Origin: Chryseobacterium sp. 7
GTDB taxonomy: Bacteria; Bacteroidota; Bacteroidia; Flavobacteriales; Weeksellaceae
Direction: 5' to 3'
NCBI RefSeq assembly: GCF_003663845.1
Contig: NZ_RCCA01000001.1
Location: forward strand, 1,922,001 to 1,986,000
Length of the DNA stretch: 64,000 nt
Shown: positions 45,439 to 54,513 of the stretch, piece by piece
How the letters are laid out: every line of letters starts with the position of its first letter
How positions within the stretch are numbered: position 1 is the first letter of the stretch
Notes under the pieces: model-generated
What the model was told of the DNA's origin: nothing
The model's input: the letters and a program-made list of their open reading frames with translations, nothing else
Database searches by the model: none
Translations under genes and position numbers: made by a program

Positions 45439-45797
45439 CATCAAAACTGAAATCTATCAGACCTTTTATCGGAGCACAAAACTTTGAAATCAGCAGAAGC
45501 TTTTACAGAGATCTGGGGTTTGAAGAAGTTATTCTGGAACCTAAATTATCACTTTTTAAACGAGAAGAAACAGGCTTTTATCTTCAGGATTACTATGCAA
45601 AAGACTGGATTGATAATACCATGATTTTTATGGAAGTTGCCAATACCGACGAATTCTGGAAGGAACTTTTGTCTCTGGGACTTACAGATAAATATGAGAA
45701 TGTAAGACTTACTCCTGTAAGAACCATGGATTGGGGAAAAGAATGTTTTGTACACGATCCGTCTGGAATTTTGTGGCATTTCGGTGAGTTTTTTTAA
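45435..45797 (+). CDS. VOC-family (glyoxalase/bleomycin-resistance-like) protein
   Basis: 120 residues, one VOC module pair: IRPFIGAQNFEISRSFYRDLGFEEV, FYLQDYYAKDW and CFVHDPSGILWHFGEF. Lacks an obvious full metal triad, so it may bind rather than convert a ligand. Overlaps the GNAT gene by 4 bases; 11 bases before the EndoV gene. Confidence 0.82.
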   Translation: MTSKLKSIRPFIGAQNFEISRSFYRDLGFEEVILEPKLSLFKREETGFYLQDYYAKDWIDNTMIFMEVANTDEFWKELLSLGLTDKYENVRLTPVRTMDWGKECFVHDPSGILWHFGEFF

Positions 45798-45808
45798 GAA
45801 AGAGAAAT

Positions 45809-46309
45809 ATGATTTACGCATTCGATACCTATTATTATGAAGATTATGCCAATACCGTGTGTATTGCCTTTGAAGACTGGACCTCTGAAAAAGAAGTGGA
45901 AATTTTTATAGAACATACCTCTGTAAATTCAGCATATGAAAGCGGAGCCTTTTACAAAAGAGAGTTACCATGCATTGTAAGCCTGTTGAAGAAAATAACA
46001 TTAAGACCAGAAGACATTATCATTGTGGACGGATATGTCACTTTGGATAATGACGGCAAAATTGGCTTGGGCGGGCACCTTTATGAAGCTTTAAATGAAA
46101 ATTGTCCTATTGTCGGAATTGCAAAAAATGAATTTACTACTCCGGATTCCCAGCGAAGAAGTGTTTTTCGTGGTGAAAGTAAAACACCGCTTTTTGTAAC
46201 AGCAAAAGGAATGAATGTAGATGAAATTCAGCTGAAAGTAGAAAAGATGCACGGCACTTACAGAATACCCACGCTTCTGAAAAAACTTGATCAGCTAAGT
46301 AGAGCATAA
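45809..46309 (+). CDS. nfi: Short endonuclease V-like protein
   Basis: 166 residues against ~220 for the usual enzyme. Starts directly in the catalytic fold: AFDTYYYEDYANTV supplies the first Asp (6), FYKRELPC the Glu (52) and IIVDGYVTLD the next Asp (74), in the order seen in Thermotoga EndoV (D43, E89, D110). The canonical DGHGxAHPR stretch is replaced by DGYVTLDNDGKIGLGGH. C-terminal YRIPTLLKKLDQ aligns with the family's end. It probably cuts DNA or RNA near inosine, but divergence leaves this unsure. Last gene of the GNAT-VOC-EndoV operon. Confidence 0.75.
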   Translation: MIYAFDTYYYEDYANTVCIAFEDWTSEKEVEIFIEHTSVNSAYESGAFYKRELPCIVSLLKKITLRPEDIIIVDGYVTLDNDGKIGLGGHLYEALNENCPIVGIAKNEFTTPDSQRRSVFRGESKTPLFVTAKGMNVDEIQLKVEKMHGTYRIPTLLKKLDQLSRA

Positions 46310-46316
46310 AAAAACA

Positions 46317-46344
46317 AAATCTTACAGAAGAGTAAGATTTTTTT
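46317..46344 (+). terminator. Terminator after the EndoV-like gene
   Basis: aaaatctta / taagatttt with an 8-base loop and a T run. Confidence 0.84.
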
Positions 46345-46352
46345 AAAACAGT

Positions 46353-46372
46353 AATATACCGATCAGTATATT
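46353..46372. promoter_or_regulatory. Operator-like palindrome before the thiolase gene
   Basis: AATATAC-C-GATC-A-GTATATT: 7-bp arms around a GATC core, 15 bases before the ATG. The ATACCGATCxGTAT style is typical of TetR/AcrR-type sites. No TetR gene is adjacent; the TetR at 43478 has a different site. Confidence 0.5.
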
Positions 46373-46387
46373 GTAAAAATAAAATCT

Positions 46388-47572
46388 ATGAAAGAAGTAT
46401 TTATAGTTTCAGCAAAACGAACTCCGGTTGGAGGTTTTATGGGAAGCCTGTCCGGATTTACAGCGCCTCAGTTGGGAGCTCTTGCCATTCAGAATGCGTA
46501 TGAAAGTATTGGGCTTGCTCCGGAGCATATCGACAGCGTTTATATGGGAAATGTACTGAGTGCAGGACTAGGACAATCGCCAGCAAGGCAGGCCGCTATT
46601 TTTGCTAAAATTCCTGTTGATAAAGATGCTACAACTATCAACAAGGTTTGTGCGTCCGGTATGAAATCAGCCATGATTGGAGCCCAGCAGATTCAGCTTG
46701 GACTTGATGATCTCGTTATGACAGGAGGTATGGAAAGTATGAGTAACGTTCCCCATTATGTAAAAATACGCCAGGGAACAAAGCTGGGAGATACCAACCT
46801 TACTGACGGAGTGATCAAAGATGGCCTGTGGGATGTGTATAACAATTTTCATATGGGAAGTGCCGCCGAATTAGGCGTGAAAAAATACGGACTTTCCAGA
46901 CAGGAACTTGATGAATACGCCTTGTTTTCATATCAGAGAGCTCAGAAAGCCGCTGAAAATGGAAAATTCAATAATGAATTGATTCAGATATCGATTGAAG
47001 GTAAAAAAGGGACTACAATCGTTGACAAAGATGAAGATATTGATAAACTCATTCCTGAGAAAATCTCTCTGTTGAAACCTGCATTTGAAGCAGACGGAAC
47101 ACTCACCGCTGCCAATTCCAGTAATCTGAATGACGGCGCAGCAGCAATACTATTAGCATCTTCTGAAGCTGTAGAACGTCATAATCTAAAGCCTTTGGCT
47201 AGAATTATAGCCTATACAGATGCTGCCCAATCACCAGAATGGTTTACCACTTCTCCTTCTATAGCGATTCAAAAACTTCTGAAACAAACAGGTCTTAATC
47301 TTTCGGATATTGATTATTTTGAAATTAATGAAGCGTATTCTTCCGTGATTTTATCCAATCAGAAAATCCTTGGATATGATCTGAATAAAGTAAATGTGTA
47401 TGGAGGTGCGGTTGCCTTAGGACATCCGATTGGCGCTTCAGGTGCCAGAATTATAGCCACTTTGGTGAATGTTTTACTCCAGGAAAAAGGAAGGTACGGG
47501 ATTGCTGCCATCTGCAATGGTGGAGGAGGAGCTTCCGCAGTTCTTATCGAAAATATAGGTTTGAAGAGCTAA
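46388..47572 (+). CDS. Acetyl-CoA C-acyltransferase (thiolase)
   Basis: 394 residues. Acyl-enzyme Cys in NKVCASGMKSA (residue ~88), GGAVALGHPIGASGAR (His), and CNGGGGASA at the end (second Cys). Joins or splits acetoacetyl-/3-ketoacyl-CoA; biosynthetic versus degradative use cannot be told from sequence. No other fatty acid gene is adjacent. The operator-like palindrome suggests it is switched on by a fatty-acid-type effector, which is inference. Confidence 0.94.
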   Translation: MKEVFIVSAKRTPVGGFMGSLSGFTAPQLGALAIQNAYESIGLAPEHIDSVYMGNVLSAGLGQSPARQAAIFAKIPVDKDATTINKVCASGMKSAMIGAQQIQLGLDDLVMTGGMESMSNVPHYVKIRQGTKLGDTNLTDGVIKDGLWDVYNNFHMGSAAELGVKKYGLSRQELDEYALFSYQRAQKAAENGKFNNELIQISIEGKKGTTIVDKDEDIDKLIPEKISLLKPAFEADGTLTAANSSNLNDGAAAILLASSEAVERHNLKPLARIIAYTDAAQSPEWFTTSPSIAIQKLLKQTGLNLSDIDYFEINEAYSSVILSNQKILGYDLNKVNVYGGAVALGHPIGASGARIIATLVNVLLQEKGRYGIAAICNGGGGASAVLIENIGLKS

Positions 47573-47600
47573 AATATCTTAGATTTCAATGATTATAATA

Positions 47601-47640
47601 AAAAGATCTTTCTTGAAGTTAAATTTGAGAAGGATCTTTT
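47601..47640 (+). terminator. Terminator after the thiolase gene
   Basis: 13-bp stem AAAAGATCTTTCT / AGAAGGATCTTTT with one G-U, 14-base loop. Confidence 0.8.
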
Positions 47641-47772
47641 GCGTTGGTAACAGATTGATTATCCATTGATAAATCAAAATTTTTAATAAATACTATAAGA
47701 CTGAAAACAGCTTATTTTTATTAAACTGACAAATATCATCACATTGTTATTTTTATTCATTCTAAATAAATA

Positions 47773-47780
47773 TAAATTTG
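47773..47780 (+). promoter_or_regulatory. -7 box of the GEVED-protein gene
   Basis: TAAATTTG, 23 bases before the ATG at 47804. The rest of the gap 47641-47772 shows nothing. Confidence 0.55.
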
Positions 47781-47803
47781 TCCCAAGAAATTAAACGAAG
47801 AAA

Positions 47804-49114
47804 ATGAAGAAAATAACTACTCTTTCCGGCATTATACTTGTTTCGCTGATGAATGCACAGATGCAGTATTGTATGCCAACCTTTCAGTATGGAGCTGACA
47901 GCAACATGATCAGTAATGTGACTTTCGGAAGCATTAATAATACCTCACCTGTACAATCGGGGAATACACAAATCTATGAGAATTTTACGTCAATGTCAAC
48001 AGATTTGCAATCCGGAAGTAATTATACAATATCTGTAAAAGGCCCTTCAAGTACATTTCCGAGTGACGTAGCAGTTTTTATAGACTTTAATCAGAATGGA
48101 AATTTCGATGATGCAGGAGAAAGCTTCTATATCGGAAGACTGGAAGCTGCCAATCCAGCCAATGCTTTTACGATTAATAATACGATAGCAATCCCTGCAA
48201 ATGCTGCCAACGGGAGTACCAGAATGAGGGTTCTTAAAAATACCAATGTTCAGGCATATTCAAATCCTGCAGCAGCAAACTCCATCAGTTCAGCCTGTGA
48301 CATCAGTTTAAGAGCAGGGCAGACAGAAGATTATACAGTGAATATTATAGGAAATACAGCCAATTTCCCGGCTCCTTACTGTGGTACTGAAAATATTACA
48401 AGCCTTACGGTAAGCGAAATAAGCACCGTAGAATTTGCAGGAACAGTTAAAAACAGCGTGCTTGACGGAAACTCTGATGTTCTTGAAAACTTTACAGCAA
48501 CTGTTTTCAATGTGAACCGAGGAAATACCTATCCGATAACGGTAACAGGAGGCACTCATGGTCAGGCTACTGTATCAGCCTATGCTTATATTGATTTTAA
48601 CCATAATAATCAGTTTGATACTGATGAAATGTTTAATCTGGGATATCTGGATAATTCAAATCCGGTGCCTGGTCAGCAATCTGGCGTTACAACCGGCAAT
48701 ATCACCATACCGGCAGGTGCACAGCTGGGAGATACCCGATTCAGGCTGGTAAAAGCTTATGAATCTAATTCATGGATGGGAACTTTAGAAAATCTTCCAT
48801 GTCCTTCAGGTTGGTTTATCGGTCAGGTAGAAGATTATACCCTTAAAATTCAGCCTGAAAATCTTTCAACATCAGAAGTTTCAAAAGAGGCTTCAGCCAA
48901 TGTGCAGCTATACCCGAATCCTACATCAGGTTCAGTAACGATCAAGATGAAAGAAGGATTGGAGAAATATGAAATTTACAGCATGTCCGGACAAAAGATG
49001 CTGGAAGGTAATTCTATGACGGTTTCTATGGACAGTTTTGTTCCGGGGACTTATCTGATCAAAATCAAAACAAAAAATCAAAAAACAGTCATAGAAAAGA
49101 TTATTAAAAAATAG
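47804..49114 (+). CDS. GEVED-domain protein with T9SS type A sorting tail
   Basis: 436 residues: signal peptide (MKKITTLSGIILVSLMNAQ), two GEVED-type beta domains (FIDFNQNGNFDDAGESF...RAGQTEDYTVNI and YIDFNHNNQFDTDEMF...IGQVEDYTLKI), and a C-terminal T9SS type A domain with YPNPTSGSVTIKMK and GTYLIKIKTK. Predicted to be exported by the type IX system to the surface or medium. The GEVED domains are Ca-binding-like acidic repeats of unknown partner. Single gene. Confidence 0.9.
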   Translation: MKKITTLSGIILVSLMNAQMQYCMPTFQYGADSNMISNVTFGSINNTSPVQSGNTQIYENFTSMSTDLQSGSNYTISVKGPSSTFPSDVAVFIDFNQNGNFDDAGESFYIGRLEAANPANAFTINNTIAIPANAANGSTRMRVLKNTNVQAYSNPAAANSISSACDISLRAGQTEDYTVNIIGNTANFPAPYCGTENITSLTVSEISTVEFAGTVKNSVLDGNSDVLENFTATVFNVNRGNTYPITVTGGTHGQATVSAYAYIDFNHNNQFDTDEMFNLGYLDNSNPVPGQQSGVTTGNITIPAGAQLGDTRFRLVKAYESNSWMGTLENLPCPSGWFIGQVEDYTLKIQPENLSTSEVSKEASANVQLYPNPTSGSVTIKMKEGLEKYEIYSMSGQKMLEGNSMTVSMDSFVPGTYLIKIKTKNQKTVIEKIIKK

Positions 49115-49160
49115 ACACATCATATCTAAATCATATCCATATCAATTTTTGTTTTTTAAT

Positions 49161-49190
49161 CGACAGGTCGCTACCTGTCGGTTTTTTTTA
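49161..49190 (+). terminator. Terminator after the GEVED-protein gene
   Basis: cgacaggt / acctgtcg, 4-base loop, eight or more T. Confidence 0.88.
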
Positions 49191-49211
49191 TTGTAATGAA
49201 TTTTGACGGTA

Positions 49212-52200
49212 TTATGAGCCAGATTCCAGTAAATTCATCAGATCCTGCTTAGAAAGTCCCTGAAGTTTCTTCCCGTCGGTGGTAAGCAGATTCTGAGCCA
49301 GTTCTTTTTTCTTTTTCTGAAGGGTAAGTATTTTTTCCTCAACAGTATTGGAACAGATCATTCTTACAGCAATTACATTTTTGGTCTGTCCTATGCGGTA
49401 GCTACGGTCAATGGCTTGATTTTCAGCTGCAGGATTCCACCACGGATCTACAAGATAGATATAATCTGCCTGAGTAAGATTAAGACCAACTCCTCCGGCC
49501 TTTAAGCTGATCAGAAATACACGGATGTCTTCATTGCTCTGAAAATGAGCTACTTTTTCTCCTCTGTCTTTTGTTTGCCCTGTTAAATACTCAAACTGAA
49601 TGTTGTGACGTTCCAGCTCAGTTTTAATCAAATCCAGCATTCCTACAAATTGTGAGAAAACAAGGATTTTATGATCTTTTGACTTCCCAAGGATCTGTTC
49701 CATCAAAATTTCGATTTTAACAGCATTTTCACCGGAATACCCCTCTTTCATCAGAATTGGGGAATTACATATCTGTCTGAGCCTTGTAAGGCCTGTAAGG
49801 ACATGCATACTATTTTTGTTCAGATCATCATCATCATTAGCCGCAATGAATTCTCGGAGTTCTTTTTCATAAGCATCGTAAATCTTGCGCTGTTCGGTAT
49901 TCATTTCACAGTAGATTACTGTTTCTGTTTTTTCCGGAAGCTCTTTGGCAACCTGTTTCTTCGTTCTTCTGAGGATAAATGGTTTTATCTTTTGCTGAAG
50001 CTCCACTGCACGCTTACTGTACTCAAATTTATCAATAGGAATGGCATAAATATCTTTAAAATACTGTTTGCTTCCCAACAATCCGGGACAGGCAAAAGAA
50101 AGCTGGCTGTAAAGGTCAAATGTGCTGTTTTCAACAGGGGTACCAGTCAGTACAATCCTGTTTCTCGATTGAAGCAGGCGAGCGGCTTTATATCTTTCTG
50201 AATTAGGGTTTTTAATCACCTGTGATTCGTCCAGAAATACATAGTTGAAATTAAAATTTTTCAAAAACTGAATGTCCGAAAGCAGCATTCCATACGTGGT
50301 AAGGACTACCTCATAATCAGGCATATGAGCTGTTGTTTTCGGTCGGTCTGCCCCATAATGAAGCAAAACTTTTACAGAAGGTGCAAATCTGCTCATCTCT
50401 TCCTGCCAGTTGAAGAGCAGGGAAGTAGGAACAACAATCAGATTGGTGGTATGCCCTCGCTTCTCCCTTTGCGAAAGGATAAAAGCAATAATCTGGATGG
50501 TTTTTCCAAGCCCCATATCATCAGCCAGACATCCGCCGAATTTGAATTCGTCAAGAAAATTTAACCAGTTCAGTCCGTCATGCTGATAATCTCTCAATTC
50601 TGCTTTCAGTTCAACAGGAATAGTCACTTCCGGAATGTCTTTTACCTTTGAAAACTTTGTGGAATAGGAAGTAAGTTCTTCCTGAATTTCTTTGCTCAGG
50701 ATTTCTTTTTCGAACAGTGACGTCACCTCCGTAAAATTGATTTTCGGAATTTTTAAAAGTTCTTCATCAATTTCTCCTGCACGGAAGTAAGCGGAAATTT
50801 TTTCCATCCATTCCTCAGGGAGAATTCCCATGCTGCCATCATCCAGCTGAACAAATTTACTCTTATTCCGGATGGCACGGTGAAGCTGTTTCAAAGAAGC
50901 TTCTTTGGGGCCAAATCCTACTTTTAGCTTTGCATTAAACCAATCCAGTCCGCTGGTGATCTGAATATTGATTTTAGCACGGTGAGAATTTAATTTATTG
51001 TTTTTCAGTTCGTTAAAGCCGAGTATGATGATTCCTTCATTTCTCCAGGTCTCAAATGCATCAAGAAACCAGTTGCTATCCAGGAACTTATCTCTGTGAA
51101 GATAAAAATACTGATAGCCGTCCATCTGCTCTTCAAAATCAGGATGCTGCTGCATTACTAAAGAAGTAAAGCGCGCTTCAGCTGATTCATTTCTTTCTAT
51201 TTTAAACGGATTTCCATTTTGATCCGTATCAAAAAGCTGCCTCCTGGAATACACAGGAACTTCTATATCTCCGTATTTCATAACGGGAGTAATTCCTATA
51301 TAATTTTCCTGCTGACGAAGATAAATGACTTTTTCGGTTCGATAATTCTTATCTTCAAACTGTACTTTTGTTGCAGGCTGTATGTATTTGTAATTGATGT
51401 GAATACGTTCTTCTATGGGAGATAGGATATTCTCCATAAACGCATCATATTTTGAAGAATGGATCAGTAAAATCTCATTATTAGCTTTAAAAAACCGAAT
51501 GATTCTGAGCACATCCGGGTCATCTACAAAGCTGAAAATGTTGCGGTTATAGACAAAATATTCATTTCTGAGTACAATATTTTTAAAAGGAACAGAAATG
51601 TCATTAAACAACAGTTCTCCTGTTATTTCGAAAAACGGATCTTTCTTAAATACAGATAATTGAACCTCCGCATCTAAAGTATTTAATTCAACCTGATAAA
51701 GTGACTTGGCCGAAACAGTTTCTGCAATTTCACGGTCATGATAATAGACTTCCAGTTCAAGAGGATTCTTTACAATGAGTTTTAAAGCTTCCAGTTCTGC
51801 CGGATTGTAATCTTCATTATAATTATTCTGAAAAGAGGTAATGGCTGTGTAAAATTTGATGTCTGCCGGTTTCTCGGCTTTCCATATCAGCTGCATGGCA
51901 TCTACAGGAGTGACCGGATTTTTTATTTTCCCTGTCTGCGTTATTTCTGCCTCCATCAGAGAGAAGGTCATATGATTATAATAACGGTGTTTGCCGATAA
52001 CTAATATTTGTTTTTTACCATTTTCCAATACTGCCAGTTCATCCAGTTTAGAAGGAAGCTGAGGAAGAAGGCTTTTTGTAAGCATCACATCATCTATAGG
52101 AAGCATTTCCTTGATTCTGGGGTGTATTTCAATTTTGCCATCAGCATATTCCAGTTGGAAATATTGATCCAGATCCGGTTCATTTTCAAGGCCGTATACT

Positions 52201-52553
52201 CTGGCTTTTGGAATAAGAATCTTTTTACGGAGAGCTTCATCAAAAAACAAACGGTAATTTTTATCCTCAATGATGCAGTGGATAATCTCTGCCTGATGAG
52301 AGCAAAGCTGGTCTTTTGGATTGTCACAAGTACAGGAGCACATTAACGAGCTTCCGATTTTACTGATGGTAACCATCGGAAAATCCTGTAATGAAGATTG
52401 TTTTGTAAATATTCCTGTATTAATTTCAATAGCAGCGGGATAGATCTCACGAAAATCCCTGATCCCAATGAATGTACTGTCTGAAGTATGTTTCAGCAGG
52501 TCATATACGGATAGTGTACTGATATTGATGTTGTCAAGAATATATTCTGCCAT
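49212..52553 (-). CDS. SWIM-finger SNF2-family helicase
   Basis: 1113 residues. A SWIM-type zinc finger near the N-terminus (CTCDNPKDQLCSH), a long central region (~500 residues) of the SNF2-associated type, and a C-terminal Swi2/Snf2 ATPase: motif I DDMGLGKT, motif II DESQ, motif III LTGTPVEN, then FSQFVGMLD and motif VI DRSYRIGQT. An ATP-driven DNA translocase; bacterial members are related to RapA-type proteins and often act in transcription or repair. Start at 52553 (MAEYIL) follows the conserved beginning; the 11 extra codons upstream are not needed. Divergent from the second SDR gene. Confidence 0.9.
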   Translation of the reverse strand: MAEYILDNINISTLSVYDLLKHTSDSTFIGIRDFREIYPAAIEINTGIFTKQSSLQDFPMVTISKIGSSLMCSCTCDNPKDQLCSHQAEIIHCIIEDKNYRLFFDEALRKKILIPKARVYGLENEPDLDQYFQLEYADGKIEIHPRIKEMLPIDDVMLTKSLLPQLPSKLDELAVLENGKKQILVIGKHRYYNHMTFSLMEAEITQTGKIKNPVTPVDAMQLIWKAEKPADIKFYTAITSFQNNYNEDYNPAELEALKLIVKNPLELEVYYHDREIAETVSAKSLYQVELNTLDAEVQLSVFKKDPFFEITGELLFNDISVPFKNIVLRNEYFVYNRNIFSFVDDPDVLRIIRFFKANNEILLIHSSKYDAFMENILSPIEERIHINYKYIQPATKVQFEDKNYRTEKVIYLRQQENYIGITPVMKYGDIEVPVYSRRQLFDTDQNGNPFKIERNESAEARFTSLVMQQHPDFEEQMDGYQYFYLHRDKFLDSNWFLDAFETWRNEGIIILGFNELKNNKLNSHRAKINIQITSGLDWFNAKLKVGFGPKEASLKQLHRAIRNKSKFVQLDDGSMGILPEEWMEKISAYFRAGEIDEELLKIPKINFTEVTSLFEKEILSKEIQEELTSYSTKFSKVKDIPEVTIPVELKAELRDYQHDGLNWLNFLDEFKFGGCLADDMGLGKTIQIIAFILSQREKRGHTTNLIVVPTSLLFNWQEEMSRFAPSVKVLLHYGADRPKTTAHMPDYEVVLTTYGMLLSDIQFLKNFNFNYVFLDESQVIKNPNSERYKAARLLQSRNRIVLTGTPVENSTFDLYSQLSFACPGLLGSKQYFKDIYAIPIDKFEYSKRAVELQQKIKPFILRRTKKQVAKELPEKTETVIYCEMNTEQRKIYDAYEKELREFIAANDDDDLNKNSMHVLTGLTRLRQICNSPILMKEGYSGENAVKIEILMEQILGKSKDHKILVFSQFVGMLDLIKTELERHNIQFEYLTGQTKDRGEKVAHFQSNEDIRVFLISLKAGGVGLNLTQADYIYLVDPWWNPAAENQAIDRSYRIGQTKNVIAVRMICSNTVEEKILTLQKKKKELAQNLLTTDGKKLQGLSKQDLMNLLESGS

Positions 52554-52687
52554 AAAAATAGATGGAGGCAAACTTACAAAAAACAAATGTATTGAAGAAT
52601 CCGTTTTGGCTACAGCTTACCCCATTTTGGCAACTTCTGCGTTTGTTCTAATGCTGAACTTTGTCCTGTAATTTTAAACCAAGAAAA

Positions 52688-53485
52688 ATGAAAACAATTT
52701 TTATAACAGGTGCTTCTACAGGATTAGGTAAAGCAACTGCCCAATTATTTCAAAACAAAGGATGGAGAGTAATCGCAACGATGAGAAACCCTGAAGCTGC
52801 GGCTGATCTTGCTGCGTTGGAGAACGTAACGGTACTTCCTTTGGATGTTACCAATCCGGAGCAGATACAATCTACCGTAAAAAAGGCTTTGGAGCTTGGC
52901 GATATTGATGTGGTGTATAATAATGCAGGATACGGCTTAATAGGACCTTTGGAAGCGCTTTCTGATAACCAGATCGTAAAACAGCTTGACACGAATTTAT
53001 TAGGGGTTATACGTGTTACACAGGCCTTTATTCCTTACTTCAGAGAACAGAAAAAAGGAATGTTCATTTCTACAACGTCTATAGGAGGACTGGTTGCTTT
53101 CCCGTTAAGCTCTACGTATCATGCTACCAAGTGGGCGCTTGAAGGATGGAGTGAAAGTCTGGCTTTTGAGCTTAATACATTGGGAATTGATATTAAAACC
53201 GTTTCTCCTGGAGGAATTAAGACTGATTTTGTAAGCCGTTCTTTAGACTCAGCCTCAAGCCCGGCTTATGAAGACATGACCAATTCTCTGTTTTCTAAGA
53301 TGGAAGGGATGATGGAAGCCGCTTCTACACCGGAGCAGATTGCAGAAGTAGTGTACGAAGCAGCTACAGATGGCAAAAAGCAGCTGAGATATGTAGCCGG
53401 AGAAGATGCTAAAGCAATCTATGCACAACGCCTTGAATTAGGTGATGAAGCTTTCAGAGAGCAGTTTGGAAAGCAGTTTATTTAG
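52688..53485 (+). CDS. Short-chain dehydrogenase/reductase, paralogue of the one at 44 kb
   Basis: 265 residues. TGASTGLGKAT, NNAGYGLIG, STTSIGG and YHATK with Asn/Ser/Tyr/Lys in the classical order, plus VSPGGIKTDF. More than half of the residues match the SDR at 44093-44902 by eye. The start at 52688 is chosen because the Rossmann strand begins at MKTIFITG. Here an AraC-type regulator follows in the same direction, instead of a TetR upstream. Confidence 0.9.
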   Translation: MKTIFITGASTGLGKATAQLFQNKGWRVIATMRNPEAAADLAALENVTVLPLDVTNPEQIQSTVKKALELGDIDVVYNNAGYGLIGPLEALSDNQIVKQLDTNLLGVIRVTQAFIPYFREQKKGMFISTTSIGGLVAFPLSSTYHATKWALEGWSESLAFELNTLGIDIKTVSPGGIKTDFVSRSLDSASSPAYEDMTNSLFSKMEGMMEAASTPEQIAEVVYEAATDGKKQLRYVAGEDAKAIYAQRLELGDEAFREQFGKQFI

Positions 53486-53495
53486 TCAGGTTTTT

Positions 53496-53536
53496 AAAAG
53501 ACAGGATAAAGTAATTCACACTTATACTGTCTTTTT
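53496..53536 (+). terminator. Hairpin between SDR and AraC-type gene
   Basis: aaaagacag / ctgtctttt with a 22-base loop, then Ts; a moderate terminator, leaving the AraC-type gene to its own promoter. Confidence 0.55.
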
Positions 53537-53562
53537 CAACAAATAATTTATAATTTTATATC

Positions 53563-54477
53563 ATGGAAAAGAAAGATAACATCCCTTTGAAAATTTCATC
53601 CATATCCGAACTGCATAATATGCTGCAGCTCCCTAAACCGCTTCATCCTTTGGTAAGTCTTGTGGATAATACAAAGATGAATATCAAAAAAGATATGCTG
53701 AAGAGAAGCTTTATGATGAATTTTTACAAAATCTCATATAAATATTCTACTGTTGGAAAAATGGGTTATGGACAGGGATATTATGATTTCAATGAGGGAG
53801 GAATGATGTTCACGGCACCCGGGCAGGTTCTTTCTACCGATGAAAATGCAGAATACTGTGGGTATACTTTGCTGGTGCATCCGGATTTTATCAGAAGTTA
53901 TGATTTAGCAAAGAAAATCAAGAACTTCGGTTTCTTTTCTTATGATACGAATGAGGCTCTGCACCTGTCTGATCAGGAAAAAACAACAATTACAGGATTG
54001 CTGGACAATATTGGAAATGAACTCAATACTGCCATTGATGAAGTAAGCCAGGACGTTATTGTTTCTTATATTGATGTTCTTCTCAATTACAGCAACCGTT
54101 TTTATAAAAGACAGTTTATTACCAGAAAGGCAGTAAATAATGATTTGCTGACCAAAATGGATGTTGTGCTGGAAAACTACTTCAATCAGCAGGAAACATT
54201 AAATAAAGGGCTTCCTACGGTAGAATTTCTAGCTTCCACACTCAATCTGTCTCCTCATTATCTGAGTGATATGCTCCGAAATCTTACCGGATTAAATGCT
54301 CAACAGCATATTCATGAGAAACTGATTGAAAAAGCAAAAGAATACCTTACCACTACTGGTTTTTCTGTATCTGAAGTGGCCTATGCCCTTGGATTTGAGC
54401 ACCCACAGTCATTCAATAAGCTGTTTAAAAAGAAGACAGAGAAAACTCCTCTGAGTTACAGACAGTCTTTCAATTAG
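53563..54477 (+). CDS. AraC-family transcriptional regulator
   Basis: 304 residues. N-terminal ~180 residues form a cupin-like sensor region (FYKISYKYSTVGKMGYG, FTAPGQVLSTD); the C-terminal AraC pair is seen in PTVEFLASTLNLSPHYLSDMLRNLTG and TTGFSVSEVAYALGFEHPQSFNKLFKKKTEKTPLSYRQ. Likely controls the SDR gene upstream; that is inference from order. Terminator follows. Confidence 0.88.
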   Translation: MEKKDNIPLKISSISELHNMLQLPKPLHPLVSLVDNTKMNIKKDMLKRSFMMNFYKISYKYSTVGKMGYGQGYYDFNEGGMMFTAPGQVLSTDENAEYCGYTLLVHPDFIRSYDLAKKIKNFGFFSYDTNEALHLSDQEKTTITGLLDNIGNELNTAIDEVSQDVIVSYIDVLLNYSNRFYKRQFITRKAVNNDLLTKMDVVLENYFNQQETLNKGLPTVEFLASTLNLSPHYLSDMLRNLTGLNAQQHIHEKLIEKAKEYLTTTGFSVSEVAYALGFEHPQSFNKLFKKKTEKTPLSYRQSFN

Positions 54478-54483
54478 ATATAT

Positions 54484-54511
54484 CACCCGATTTAAATATC
54501 GGGTGTTTTTT
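54484..54511 (+). terminator. Terminator after the AraC-type gene
   Basis: cacccgat / atcgggtg, 6-base loop, T run. Confidence 0.88.
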
Positions 54512-54513
54512 AT

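Noticed and set aside
52008..52346. ORF antisense to the SNF2 helicase
   Set aside because: Shadow frame without family match or promoter.
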